Shown: positions 1 through 9,116 of the stretch, in pieces | How the letters are laid out: every line of letters starts with the position of its first letter | Position numbering within the stretch: the stretch's first letter is position 1 | NCBI GenBank assembly: GCA_029339195.1 | Contig: JAPTJF010000024.1 | Span: 62,001 to 126,000, forward strand | Length of the DNA: 64,000 nucleotides | Origin: Micractinium sp. NFX-FRZ | Lineage: Eukaryota; Chlorophyta; Trebouxiophyceae; Chlorellales; Chlorellaceae | Direction of reading: 5' to 3' | Position numbers and translations under genes: made by a program | Notes under the pieces: generated by a model | What the model was told of the DNA's origin: nothing | Database searches by the model: none | The model's input: only the letters and a program-made list of their open reading frames with translations

Positions 1-185
1 CCCACCCTGCAGCACCCTTTTCTCTTGGCCTGCACGCTTAGTGCACACATCCACACCATCGAATACACATGAACTATGCACTGCCAAGAACCTGCACAGC
101 AAAGAACACTCAACCGCCAAAGCACTCCCCCTTTCATGCAAACACCCGCCCCAAGCATCCGCCCCCCCGCCCCCTCTCCCCCCAC

Positions 186-827
186 CTGCGCCATCTTCTG
201 TATCTGCTTCATCCGCTTCTTCTTGTGGCTGCTGAGGTACAGCTCCTTCTTGTAGCACCACAGCACGCTGGGCCGCGCCTTGACCACCGTCTTGCTCAGC
301 ATGTAGTGCAGGTTGACCACCTGCAAATGAAATACTCAAGAAAGAAAGAAGGGACGCTACGGGTTGGCAGGTGTTTCAGACGCCTTGCTCAGCATGCAGT
401 GCAGGTTGACCACCTGGGGAGGGGCGAGTGTGGAGAGGGCGGGACAGGGATTGGGTTGAAAGGCTGGAGGAGGGCCGCAGAGGGAACAATTGCAGCTCAG
501 CCTGTGTTGCAGGTTTTAGTGGATAGTTCAGGGTGCACACGCGGGGGCTGCCGGAGCACGCAGCAAACCAACTCCACGCCCCGCCCTCACAGCACACCCA
601 GTGCCTCGCCCTCCCATGCTGGCGAATATTGGCCGCTGCCCCAGCATGACGCGGCGTCCCCCACCCCAAACCCCACACCAGGACGGGGGCCTTTAACATT
701 GTACTTGCCCATGCGAACCCACCTGGTCGCGCCCCTTGTCTCCCACAATGACAAACATGGACCGCTGGCCCAGCTTGACGCAGTTCTCCACCAGGGTGCG
801 GATGCGGCTGTCCACCTTCTTCCTCAT
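186..827 (-). CDS. NAT10: RNA cytidine acetyltransferase NAT10/Kre33, N-terminal part (5' exons only)
   Basis: This is the start of the nucleolar RNA acetyltransferase that makes N4-acetylcytidine in 18S rRNA and tRNA. Exon 1 (723-827, ATG at 827) encodes MRKKVDSRIRTLVENC followed by QRSMFVIVGDKGRDQ. Exon 2 (186-320) encodes VVNLHYMLSKTVVKARPSVL and WCYKKELYLSSHKKKRMKQI. Both closely match the conserved first ~80 residues of human NAT10 and yeast Kre33. The ATG is placed by homology: the family begins with the same MxRKKVDxR motif. Reading phase is 0 at both visible junctions. The helicase and acetyltransferase domains lie beyond the left edge. The first intron holds a near-perfect copy of the exon 2 start (separate entry). 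The gene is divergent from the seryl-tRNA synthetase gene. Confidence 0.88.
384..416 (-). repeat. Decayed copy of the NAT10 exon 2 start plus acceptor
   Basis: About 30 bases repeat the beginning of exon 2 (294-323), including the acceptor AG and the codons for VVNLHxMLSK, with one clear mismatch (TGC for TAC). It lies in intron 1, upstream of the true exon in transcript order. After AGCAAG the match stops abruptly. Confidence 0.8.
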
Positions 828-1523
828 CTTGCCGCGCCCTGCTGCTGCCGCTGCCTACTGGATGTTGGGGACTCGGCCCCCTGTCCGAGCTGTCAGCAGA
901 GCTTGAGGGGCTTGAGGGGCGGCCTGCAAACGGGGCGTGGCGGCGGCGGTGAGCATAGTGGTGGCGGGCGGGCGGCGGCAGGTGGGGGCTTGCACTCTGC
1001 AGCAAAGTCGCATGTATACCCGGCTTGCATTGCCATGAAATCTTGTTTACGCACCGTCAGGGCCTCGCAGGCGGCGCGTCCCTCCGAGCGTGGGGTGGCG
1101 GAGACTGCTGTGGGTGCCCCAGCGGCGATGGGTAGGTGTACACGAGTATGTGCGCCCTTACGGGATTGATGCAACGCCTCAACAGCCCAGGAGCAAGGCC
1201 AGTCGGGGCATGCGCTGTCGGGATGGCTCAAAGAGTGCGCTGCGTCACTGCATGCACCGCTGCCGACCTGGGCAGGCGTCGGGTAACGACGCGGCACTGT
1301 TCTGCCGCAGTTTATAGCTCCCCATGCCTGCTGCGGTGCTGCTGTGCTGCGGCCAGCTCACAGTGATTGATGGTGGGGTGGGTGCTGTGAACAGGCGCCC
1401 TGCATTGTGATCAACCAGCCTGCGGCAATTGGCCAATTGCCATTTCTTGAGCCGGCAAGCAGGCAACAGCCCCGCCGGAGAGTAGCTCCAGCATCGGCAG
1501 CTGGTGGCGGTTTATCGAGCACA
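828..1523. promoter_or_regulatory. Divergent intergenic region between NAT10 and SerRS
   Basis: About 700 bases separate the two start codons. It must hold both 5' leaders and promoters. I see no clear TATA box and no supported gene. Confidence 0.5.
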
Positions 1524-4500
1524 ATGCTGGACATTAATCTTTTCCGGACAGGCAAGCAGCGCTTGGCACGGGCCTGCCATGCCACCCGCCGCATCGCGAG
1601 AGCGCTGGCCAGGGCTCCTCTCCTCCCGCTTCCAAGTCACGTACAATGCATAGGGGCCTCGGCTACGGAAGGATCCAGCTGGACTGCCGCTGCCTGCTGC
1701 ACGCCCGCCTTGCAGGCACTGCCGCCGCCTGCCGCCAGTGGGCCGCTGGCTGTGCCGCAAACTACGCAGCCCCTCACTCACTGCCCCCGACTCCCCTGCC
1801 CCCCTTTGTGCGTCCGGCAGAGCGTGGCGGCGACCCGGAGGTCGTGCGCGAGAGCCAGCGGCGGCGGTACAAGGATGTTGGGCTGGTTGACCGAGTGCTT
1901 GAGCTGGACGCCAAGTGGCGCGAGGGTGGGTGCTGGGCACTTGGGTGCTGGGGGTGGGCACATGGGGTGCTGGTGTGGGGTGAGCTGCTGTTTACTATGA
2001 AGCTGTTGGGTGCTGGTAACAGCGGTGAGTTTGAATGTGTGGCGCTGCCGCCCAGGCGGCCGGCTGGCAGGCGCTTCTGTGCACGTTGCAGGCAGGTGTC
2101 TGCTACGCCGCTGCCGCTGCTCTGCCCGCTGGATGGGCGTTTGACCGGCGGTCAAACCCCGCTTTTGCTGGGTGCAGCCCGCGGCATCCTGGACGGCCTC
2201 AACATGGACTTCAACAAGTTGAACAAGGAGATTGCCGCCCTGCGGAAGGTGGGTGCATATGACTGGGCAGGCGTGGAGACAGCAGGTGCTGGGGCAGGCT
2301 GAACAGGCGATTGCCGCCCGTGGAAAGTTGGGTTTGATACAACGTGTGGGTGCGTGAGGGGCAGCAATGGGGGCCCCCGGGGGCTGACGACAGCGGGGGC
2401 AGGGGCTGCTTCAACACGCTGAAAGAAGGAGAGTACCATTGTGAGCAAGGCGGATGCAACTGGCAAACACAAGTGAGGTGATGGTTTCTTGTGTTGCCTG
2501 ACAAATTATGCGGGTTGTGCCTGCAGCAAGGCTGCATGCATTCCTTGCATGTCAAGCGCCGACGCTTTGCCTCGCCTCCCCCGCCCCCGCCGCCCGCTGC
2601 CCGCTGCCCTCCCTGCAGGCCAAGCAGGACGCGAGCGCGCTGCAGGAGCAGAGCAAGGAGATGAAGGGGAAGATCAAGGAGGCCGAGGAGCTGGAGAAGC
2701 AGGTGGGGCTGGGAGGGCGTAAATGCCAGCGAGGGGCTGGGTCTGAGCGGCGTTGTTGGGGTGAAGGCCTGGCGGCATATGCCAGGCATGCAGCGGGGCT
2801 GGAGAAGCAGGTGGGGCTGGCTGAGAGGGGTGGCGCTGTGAGGGGCCTGGAGGTGTGCCGAGGCGGCAGCGGGGCCGGCTGAGCGGGTCGAGCGGCAAAC
2901 ATTTGTGAGCGGCGCACTGGCTAGCTCCCACAGGGTGTGTGGCCAGCCTCCCTTTGACATCCCTGCCCTCCCATCTCCCAACTCCCCGCAGCTGTCTGAG
3001 GAGCGTGACGCCGCCATCATCCCCATCGGCAACCTGGTGCCCGACAGCGTGCCCGTGGACGACGATGAGGTGGGTGGCAGTGGTGTGACTGCCCAGTGGA
3101 CGGAGGTGTTCAGTGCTAGGTGTGCATGTGCACTCAACGGACGACGGTGCGGTGGGTTACTGTTGTGTGTTGTGGACGATGGGTAGAGGATGAGGAGGTA
3201 GGTTACTGCTGTATGTAGAAGTGAGTGCTGAGAATATTGACACTTCTACATACACTTGTGTAGCCCTGAGGGGCGGCGGGGCAGCGGCAGCGTGCCGGTG
3301 GATGATGATGATGGGGCGGGCTGCATAGTGTTGGGGCTGTGTATGCCCCTCCTTCCTGCGCAGAGTGCGTCATCAGCCACCCTTCATATGTTTGCTGCGC
3401 TGCGCTATGCTTTGCATGCCGCGCTGGGCCAGGTGACGACACCTAACTTTATGGATCAACCATCGTAGCCCGCGGCGCCGCCCCCTCTGCGCGTGGCGGC
3501 GCCTGCGGTGCGAGTGCCGACACTCTTTCAGTTCCCGATGGCCCCACAGCGCACGCCCGCCTCCCCGCCTGCCACTGCATAGCACGCCACAGCATACATG
3601 CCATGCACTGGTGGACACATACATACACGCACCTCATACATCGCCACATGTGCATGGCCCACAATCGGTGCACACGCATCCGCCCTGCCACGAAACTGTG
3701 GCTTGCACCGGGGCGCGCCTCTCGCCCCTTGCACCGCACTCCCACACCTGCACTGCCAATCCATCTCGCTGTTGCCCTCCCTGCACTGCCAATCTCAATC
3801 ACTCCTTCCCCTCCCTGCACCACACCACTTCCCTCCCCGCACCATACCAATTCTCCCCTCCCCTCCCCTCCCCACAGAACCAATTGATTGATACCACTCC
3901 CCTCCCAGCACTGCCAATTGATAACACCACTCTCCTCCCTGCCTCATGCCCCTCCCCTCCCCTCCCCGCAGGACCACAACGCGGTGGTGAAGGAGACGGG
4001 GTCGCGACGCAACCTGGCGGAGGCGGAGGGGGGCGCGGGCGAGGAGAAGCTGTACAACCACGTCGACCTGGTGGGCCTGCTGGACATTGTGGACCTGGAG
4101 GCGGGCACCGAGGTGGCGGGTGAGGCGCCTGGTGGTGGTGGGGGGGGGGGGGTAGCTGTGACCTGGTGGGCCTGCTGGGCGTTGCGGAGGGCAACCATGC
4201 TGATGGGGGGCAGCTGCTGCTGCTGGGCTTTGCGGAGCTGGAGGCGGGCACCGAGGTGGCGGGTGAGGCGCCCTGTTTTAAGAAGGGGGGGGAAGAGCAG
4301 CTGTGCGGCTTGGTGGGCTTGCTGGGCGTTGCGGACCTGGAAGCAGGCACCGAGGTGGCAGGTGGGGTGCCGCAGGTTTGCAGCTGTGGGGGAGGCAAAG
4401 ACAAAACTGTGCAACCATTTGTGACCTGGCGGTGGCGCCGGTGGACTTTGGGGCAAAGGCGGCAGCTAAGGGTGGCCCAGGCAGCTGTGCACAGAGGCTG

Positions 4501-7500
4501 CAGGTGCGCGGGTCCTCCGGCACTGCCCGATGGGGGGCCAGCGCCCACTCCCTCCCGGGCCCTTCCCTTGCACACACACAGTTCCCACCTCTTGCCTGTG
4601 CCCTCCCTTCCTTGCACCCACCCGTCCCGTCCCCACCTCTTGCCTGTGCCTGACCCTGCAGGCAGCCGCGGTTACTACCTGAAGGGCGAGGGCGTGCTGC
4701 TGAACCAGGCGCTGATCAACGCGGCGCTGCAGTTTGGCTACAAGAACGGCTTCAAGCCCGTGCAGACGCCCTTCTTCATGCAGGCGAGTGCCAGTGAACT
4801 CGTGTGCTGATGGTGTTGTGCAGTGAGTTGCTGAGGGAGGATGAGCATGGACGGGCGGCGGCTGGAGGGTGGGGGTTGAGGGCTGGCAGTCGGAGGTTGG
4901 GGGTGGGGCAGGGTGGTTCCGGATGTGGGCGGGGGTGAAGTGCAGGCAGCCTGGCCGGCGCGCTTCTGGCGCTCACGTATCCCTCTTGCGCCTCATCGCT
5001 GCATCAAGCCCCCTCCCACTTTCCTTATAACCATGCCCCCTGTTGTTTTGGGCACCCCCCTGCAGAAGCCGGTGATGGCGGAGTGCGCGCAGCTGAGCCA
5101 GTTCGATGATGAGCTGTACAAGGTCACGGGTGGGTGGGGGTGGGGAAAGGAAGGGCGTGTGATTCATGTGTATGCCAGCAGCAGCAGCAGCAGCTGAGCC
5201 AGTTTGATGATTGGTCAGGGGTGGGTGGGGGAAGTGGGTGCGTCAAACACAGGGTGTGTGATTGAGTGATGTGTGTGCTGGCAGCAGCAGCACCAGCAGC
5301 TGAGTATTGCTGCCCATCACTGAGCATCTCACGTGCGGCAAGTGAGGCCAGCACACGCGTCCGCTGGCTGCAGGCGAGGGTGGGGAGCAGTACCTGACAC
5401 TCTGGGGTGCAGGCGAGGGGGAGGAGAAGCAACTGCTCTACACAAATTCGTTCTGATCGCACCCCCTGCTCTCGTGCATGCAGGCAAGGGCGAGGAGAAG
5501 CACCTGACATCTACACTTCAGCGCAGCCGTCGTGCATGCACCAACTGGTCCTGATCCCAATTGTATTGTGCTGGCTGCAGGCGAGGGTGAGGAGAAGTAC
5601 CTGATTGCGACCAGCGAGCAGACGCTGTGCGCGATGCACCGCAAGGATTGGATGGAGAAGAGCCAGGTGTGTGTGAGGGGGGTGGGTGGCTGTGCGCCTT
5701 GTTTGCCTGTGCAGTGCCAGGTGGGATGTGTCGTCAGGACGCCACTTCCCGTCGAGGTTGTGTGGGGTGCGCCGCCGCTGCCTCTGGCTCCTGTCCTTGC
5801 CCTGACACATGCCCCCTCACTGGCTGTCATTCCCGTGCCGTGTCCCCCCTGCCCTGCAGCTGCCCATCAAGTATGTGGGGTGCGCCACCTGTCGCCACCT
5901 TTGGCTCCCGCCCTCGCCCTGCCGCGCGCGCTCCCTCACTTCCCTTCCAAATTCCATGCTGCTGCCCCCTTCATGCAGCTGCCCATCAAGTACGTGGGCT
6001 ACAGCACCTGCTTCCGCAAGGAGGCCGGCTCACACGGGCGCGACACGCTGGGCATCTTCCGGTGAGGCGGCAGGCTGCGTGCCTGCATGCACATGTGGCG
6101 TGGTGGGTGGGTGGGGCGGCGGGCGGGCGCGACACGCTGGGCATCTTCCGGAGAGGGGGCAGGTGATGCTGTGTGGGGTGGGCGTGGGCATGGGAGCGAC
6201 ACGCCGGGCCCAGGCCTACGAGCCCAGGCTGTGTGCCTGCCTGGTCAGGGGGCATGCTCACGGTGGGTGGGACTGAGTTGGCCGACTGGGTGCAGCACTC
6301 TGGGCATCCTGTGTGCTGGCAACCGTTCGCCTCGCCCATGCTTGTGTGCGCCGTCTACCTGTCGCTGCAGCGTGCACCAGTTTGAAAAGGTGGAGCAGTT
6401 TGTGATCACCTCGCCGCACGACGACGAGAGCTGGAAGGCGCTGGAGGAGATGATTGGCAACGCAGAGGCCTTCTACACCGCGCTCGGCTTCCCCTACCGG
6501 TGGGTGGGCAGTCAGAAGGGGTAGAGAGGGAAGAGGGTGTGGTGGGGGCTGGCGGCATGTGCACCGCGCTCGGCTTGCATGCCTGGTGAGGCAGGCGGGT
6601 TTATCAGGGTTGTGCTAATGTGTGGATGGCAGTCATGCGTGCCAGAACTGCTCGCACGGCTCCCTCATGCCCCCCACCTCAGCTGCCCTGCGCCCCTTGC
6701 TGCACCACATCTCATACCCTGAACAAGGCGCCGCCCTCGAAAGATCCCTGCAGGCCTGCCCAGCCCTTACGCCCTCTTCTCACCTTGCCCCCCAAATCCC
6801 TGCCGCCCCTCCTCCCCTCCCCCTGCTGCGCAGCGTCGTCAACATTGTGTCGGGCGCCCTGAACGACGCGGCGGCCAAGAAGTACGACCTGGAGGCCTGG
6901 TTCCCCGCCTCCCGCACCTACCGCGAGCTCGTCTCCTGCTCCAACTGCACCGACTACCAGGTGGGGCAGGGGCGGGGGGAAGGGAGGGGGCTGGTAGGGC
7001 AGGGGTGGAGGAGGGAAGGGTGCCGGGAGTGGCGGGAAGATGTGGATGTCGCATACTGGTGTGGGCATCGGCGGGGGTAGGAGGAGGGAAGAGCGGGGGA
7101 TAGCTCGCATGGGGTGGCTGAGCAGTGGCAACGGCAGCGGGGGGGTGTAAGAGGGAGGAGTGTGGGGGAGAGGTCCCCTGCCACGGGCCCCCATCAACCC
7201 TCCCCGCCTCTTCCCTTCCCCTCTCGCCCCTGCTGCAGTCGCGGCGGCTGGACATCCGGCTGCGCACCGCCAAGGGCCCCGGCGGCGAGAGCAAGAAGGA
7301 GTTTGTGCACATGCTCAACGGCACACTGACCGGTGAGGAACGAGGGCACATGCTGCGCTGTGCCATGCTGCGCTGGGCTGGGCTGGGCTGGGCTGCACCG
7401 TGCTGTGTTGCTGCGCGAGCTACCGTGCCTCCCCGCCTCCCCCGCCATAACAATCAAGCGTGCCTCCCATTCTCTTGCTGTTCCCTGTGTGCAGCCACGG

Positions 7501-7991
7501 AGCGCACGCTGTGCTGCCTGCTTGAGAACTACCAGACGCCCGACGGCGTGCGGGTGCCCGAGGTGCTGCAGCCCTTTATGATGGGGATTGACTTCATCCC
7601 ATTCAGGTGACCACTGGCACTGTGTGGTGCAGGAGGCAGTGGCATGTGGCAATGTGCAGGGACGTGTGTGTGTGGGGGGGGGGGTGGTGGGGTGGGGTGG
7701 GGTGGGGTGGGGGGGGGGGGGGTATACTGAAGTCCGCATCAGGATGGCAGCTTTTTAAGCCACCAGTTGAGTCAACTCATGGCGGCTGTGTTGTTCTGTG
7801 GAACACGGAGCCTGCAGGGTGCCAAAGGCACGCGGGCGGCAAAACCAGACTCGTAACAGGCATGCCCCCCTTTCTGTGCGTGTGTTCTGCGCTGCAGGAA
7901 GCAGTTTGACGCCAAGGGCAAGCTTGTGGACCGGCCAGCGCCGGCCAAGGCGGCCAACAGCGATGCAGCGGCGGCGATGAGCACCAGCTGA
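1524..7991 (+). CDS. SERS: Seryl-tRNA synthetase (class II, cytosolic type), 15 exons
   Basis: Charges tRNA-Ser in the cytosol. Exons: 1524-1551, 1821-1925, 2178-2248, 2619-2702, 2992-3069, 3972-4119, 4662-4783, 5066-5129, 5581-5666, 5979-6061, 6371-6499, 6834-6960, 7239-7332, 7495-7606, 7898-7991. They total 1425 bases, giving 474 residues (Arabidopsis about 451). The start MLDINLFRT is the family signature; the next exon supplies [16 protein letters not shown]. The N-terminal coiled-coil arm follows, then class II motif 1 ([16 protein letters not shown]), motif 2 ([30 protein letters not shown]) and motif 3 near the end ([19 protein letters not shown]). Introns 1 (GCAAGC) and 7 (GCGAGT) begin with GC. 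Many introns hold decayed copies of neighbouring exon ends. No TGTAA signal was found downstream. Confidence 0.95.
3210..3254. repeat. Perfect 14-base inverted repeat in SerRS intron 5
   Basis: Arms at 3210-3223 and 3241-3254 (TGTATGTAGAAGTG and its complement) flank a 17-base spacer. The intron transcript can fold into a clean stem-loop. The local sequence is AT-richer than its surroundings. Confidence 0.85.
3284..3313 (+). repeat. Decayed copy of SerRS exon 5 end
   Basis: Resembles 3042-3069 (codons for DSVPVDDDE): it reads as [10 protein letters not shown] with third-position changes. It lies downstream of exon 5 inside intron 5. Confidence 0.65.
4152..4371 (+). repeat. Two decayed tandem copies of SerRS exon 6 end with donor sites
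   Basis: The true exon end (4062-4119, [19 protein letters not shown] then GTGAGG) recurs in pieces at 4157-4187 plus 4229-4272, and again at 4302-4371. The second copy still reads [18 protein letters not shown] and keeps a GT donor. The copies are interrupted by short insertions and a poly-G run. Confidence 0.85.
5185..5230 (+). repeat. Decayed copy of SerRS exon 8 end
   Basis: Copies CAGCTGAGCCAGTTCGATGA of exon 8 with one change, then GTGGGTGGGGG as at the real donor. It sits about 90 bases downstream of the true junction. Confidence 0.75.
5368..5508 (+). repeat. Three decoy copies of the SerRS exon 9 acceptor and first codons
   Basis: Copies at 5368-5398, 5408-5438 and 5477-5508 each contain TGCAGGCRAGG followed by GAGGAGAAG-like sequence. 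They match the true junction at 5574-5612 (TGCAG then GCGAGGGTGAGGAGAAGTAC). All lie upstream of the real exon. Confidence 0.85.
5852..5897 (+). repeat. Decoy copy of the SerRS exon 10 start
   Basis: Acceptor plus LPIKYVG codons are repeated about 120 bases upstream of the true junction (5972-6015), with Y and G codons changed at third positions. The match fades after about 40 bases. Confidence 0.85.
6126..6312 (+). repeat. Three decaying copies of the SerRS exon 10 end
   Basis: The sequence GCGACACGCTGGGCATCTTC from the exon end (6040-6061) recurs perfectly at 6128-6150, then weakly near 6196-6212 and 6292-6312. In the first copy the donor GT is changed to GA. The order suggests successive duplication and decay. 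Confidence 0.75.
7664..7723 (+). repeat. G-rich run in the last SerRS intron
   Basis: A GT run is followed by GGGGT repeats and two long G tracts. It could form G-quadruplexes on the transcribed RNA. Length in the assembly may be unreliable. Confidence 0.8.
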
Positions 7992-9116
7992 TGCAGCCAA
8001 GGGTGAGGGGCCCTGTGTGGGGCCCCTGGGGGCTTGATAAGCCTGCCTACCTGTCACGACATGCAGGCAGGCAGGCAGGCAGGCAGGCCATACGCTGCTG
8101 GGCTGGCGGCTGGGCGGCGCTGAAGCGCGGGCACAGCATGCTGCGGGGGTGCTGGTCAGCTGCCCGGCCGGCCAGCCCGCCAGGCGGCTTCCCTTTATCC
8201 GCGCGGAGGCCGTACCGGTGCTGCATGCTTGCATGCATGCGCCGCATTTTGTTCCATTCACCGCTATTCATTGGCCCCGCACTGCCCGGCAGCGCTGCGC
8301 GCGCTTGCCTGCCTCCTTGTGACACAAGCAGGGGCCGGCATGGGAGCAGAGAGGGGCGTGCGGTGCAGGCGCTGCCGCGCGCAGTGTGGCAGAGAGGAGG
8401 GCAGCATGTGCTGTGCATCAGGCGCCGCCAGCTGGTATCCCGGCAGATGGGGTATCGTGTGAGTGTCGTTAGGGAGGCAAGGTGGTCACAAGGCCGGCTC
8501 AGCCCTGTGTAGGCAGGCTGCATAGGCGTGTGCCTGCCCGACTCCCCAGCACCCTTCTGCTCTTCAGTTAATATGGAGACATTAAAGAGCTATCCTGTGG
8601 CAGCCCAGGCTGCGGTGCAGGGCGGGCAGGTGGGCTGCCGCCGGTCACCCGGGCCCGCCCTGTGCGTCCATGCCAGTGCTGGGGTGGTGCCCGCTGCTGG
8701 CGGCCGCCCAGGGACCGGATGGCCTCTGCATCCGATGCACATGTCTGCGCACATCGGTCCAATGCAGGAACCAAGTGCTGGCTGGTGGGCGGTTGTGCAA
8801 CATCCTTCGGACATTTGTCCAAGCCGCGCAGGGGTGCAGCAGGCGGGGCTGCCTGTACCATAACCATGCCGCAAGCGGCTGGGTTGGTACGGCACCGCGG
8901 TCGGTCGGCTCCCTGTCCTGACCAAGGGGGAAGCCGCCAAGCGCAGGGACGGGTGGCACTGCTCACGCTGAGCAGTGTCAAACGACCCCAGGGCGTGGGG
9001 CGGCCGGGGTTTTGCGGCACCAAGAGGCGGGACGAGCAAAGGAACCGCTTCATGAACAATGGGAGCCGAGTGACAGGCCTGATGTACGTGTACATCTCAC
9101 GACCGGAAGCTGAAGC
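7992..9116. other. Intergenic region between SerRS and the bZIP-like gene
   Basis: Holds the SerRS 3' region and the next promoter. Apart from an AGGC tetranucleotide run I see no supported gene, RNA or TGTAA motif. Confidence 0.5.
8063..8089. repeat. AGGC tetranucleotide microsatellite
   Basis: About six uninterrupted AGGC units. Confidence 0.9.

Noticed and set aside
1..185. Next NAT10 exon near the left edge (acceptor-like TGCAG sites at about 9 and 30)
   Set aside because: Too little sequence to confirm phase or homology.
2400..2475. Possible extra SerRS exon reading [10 protein letters not shown]
   Set aside because: Phase does not fit between the exons ending at 2248 and starting at 2619, which already join in frame and match the plant protein.
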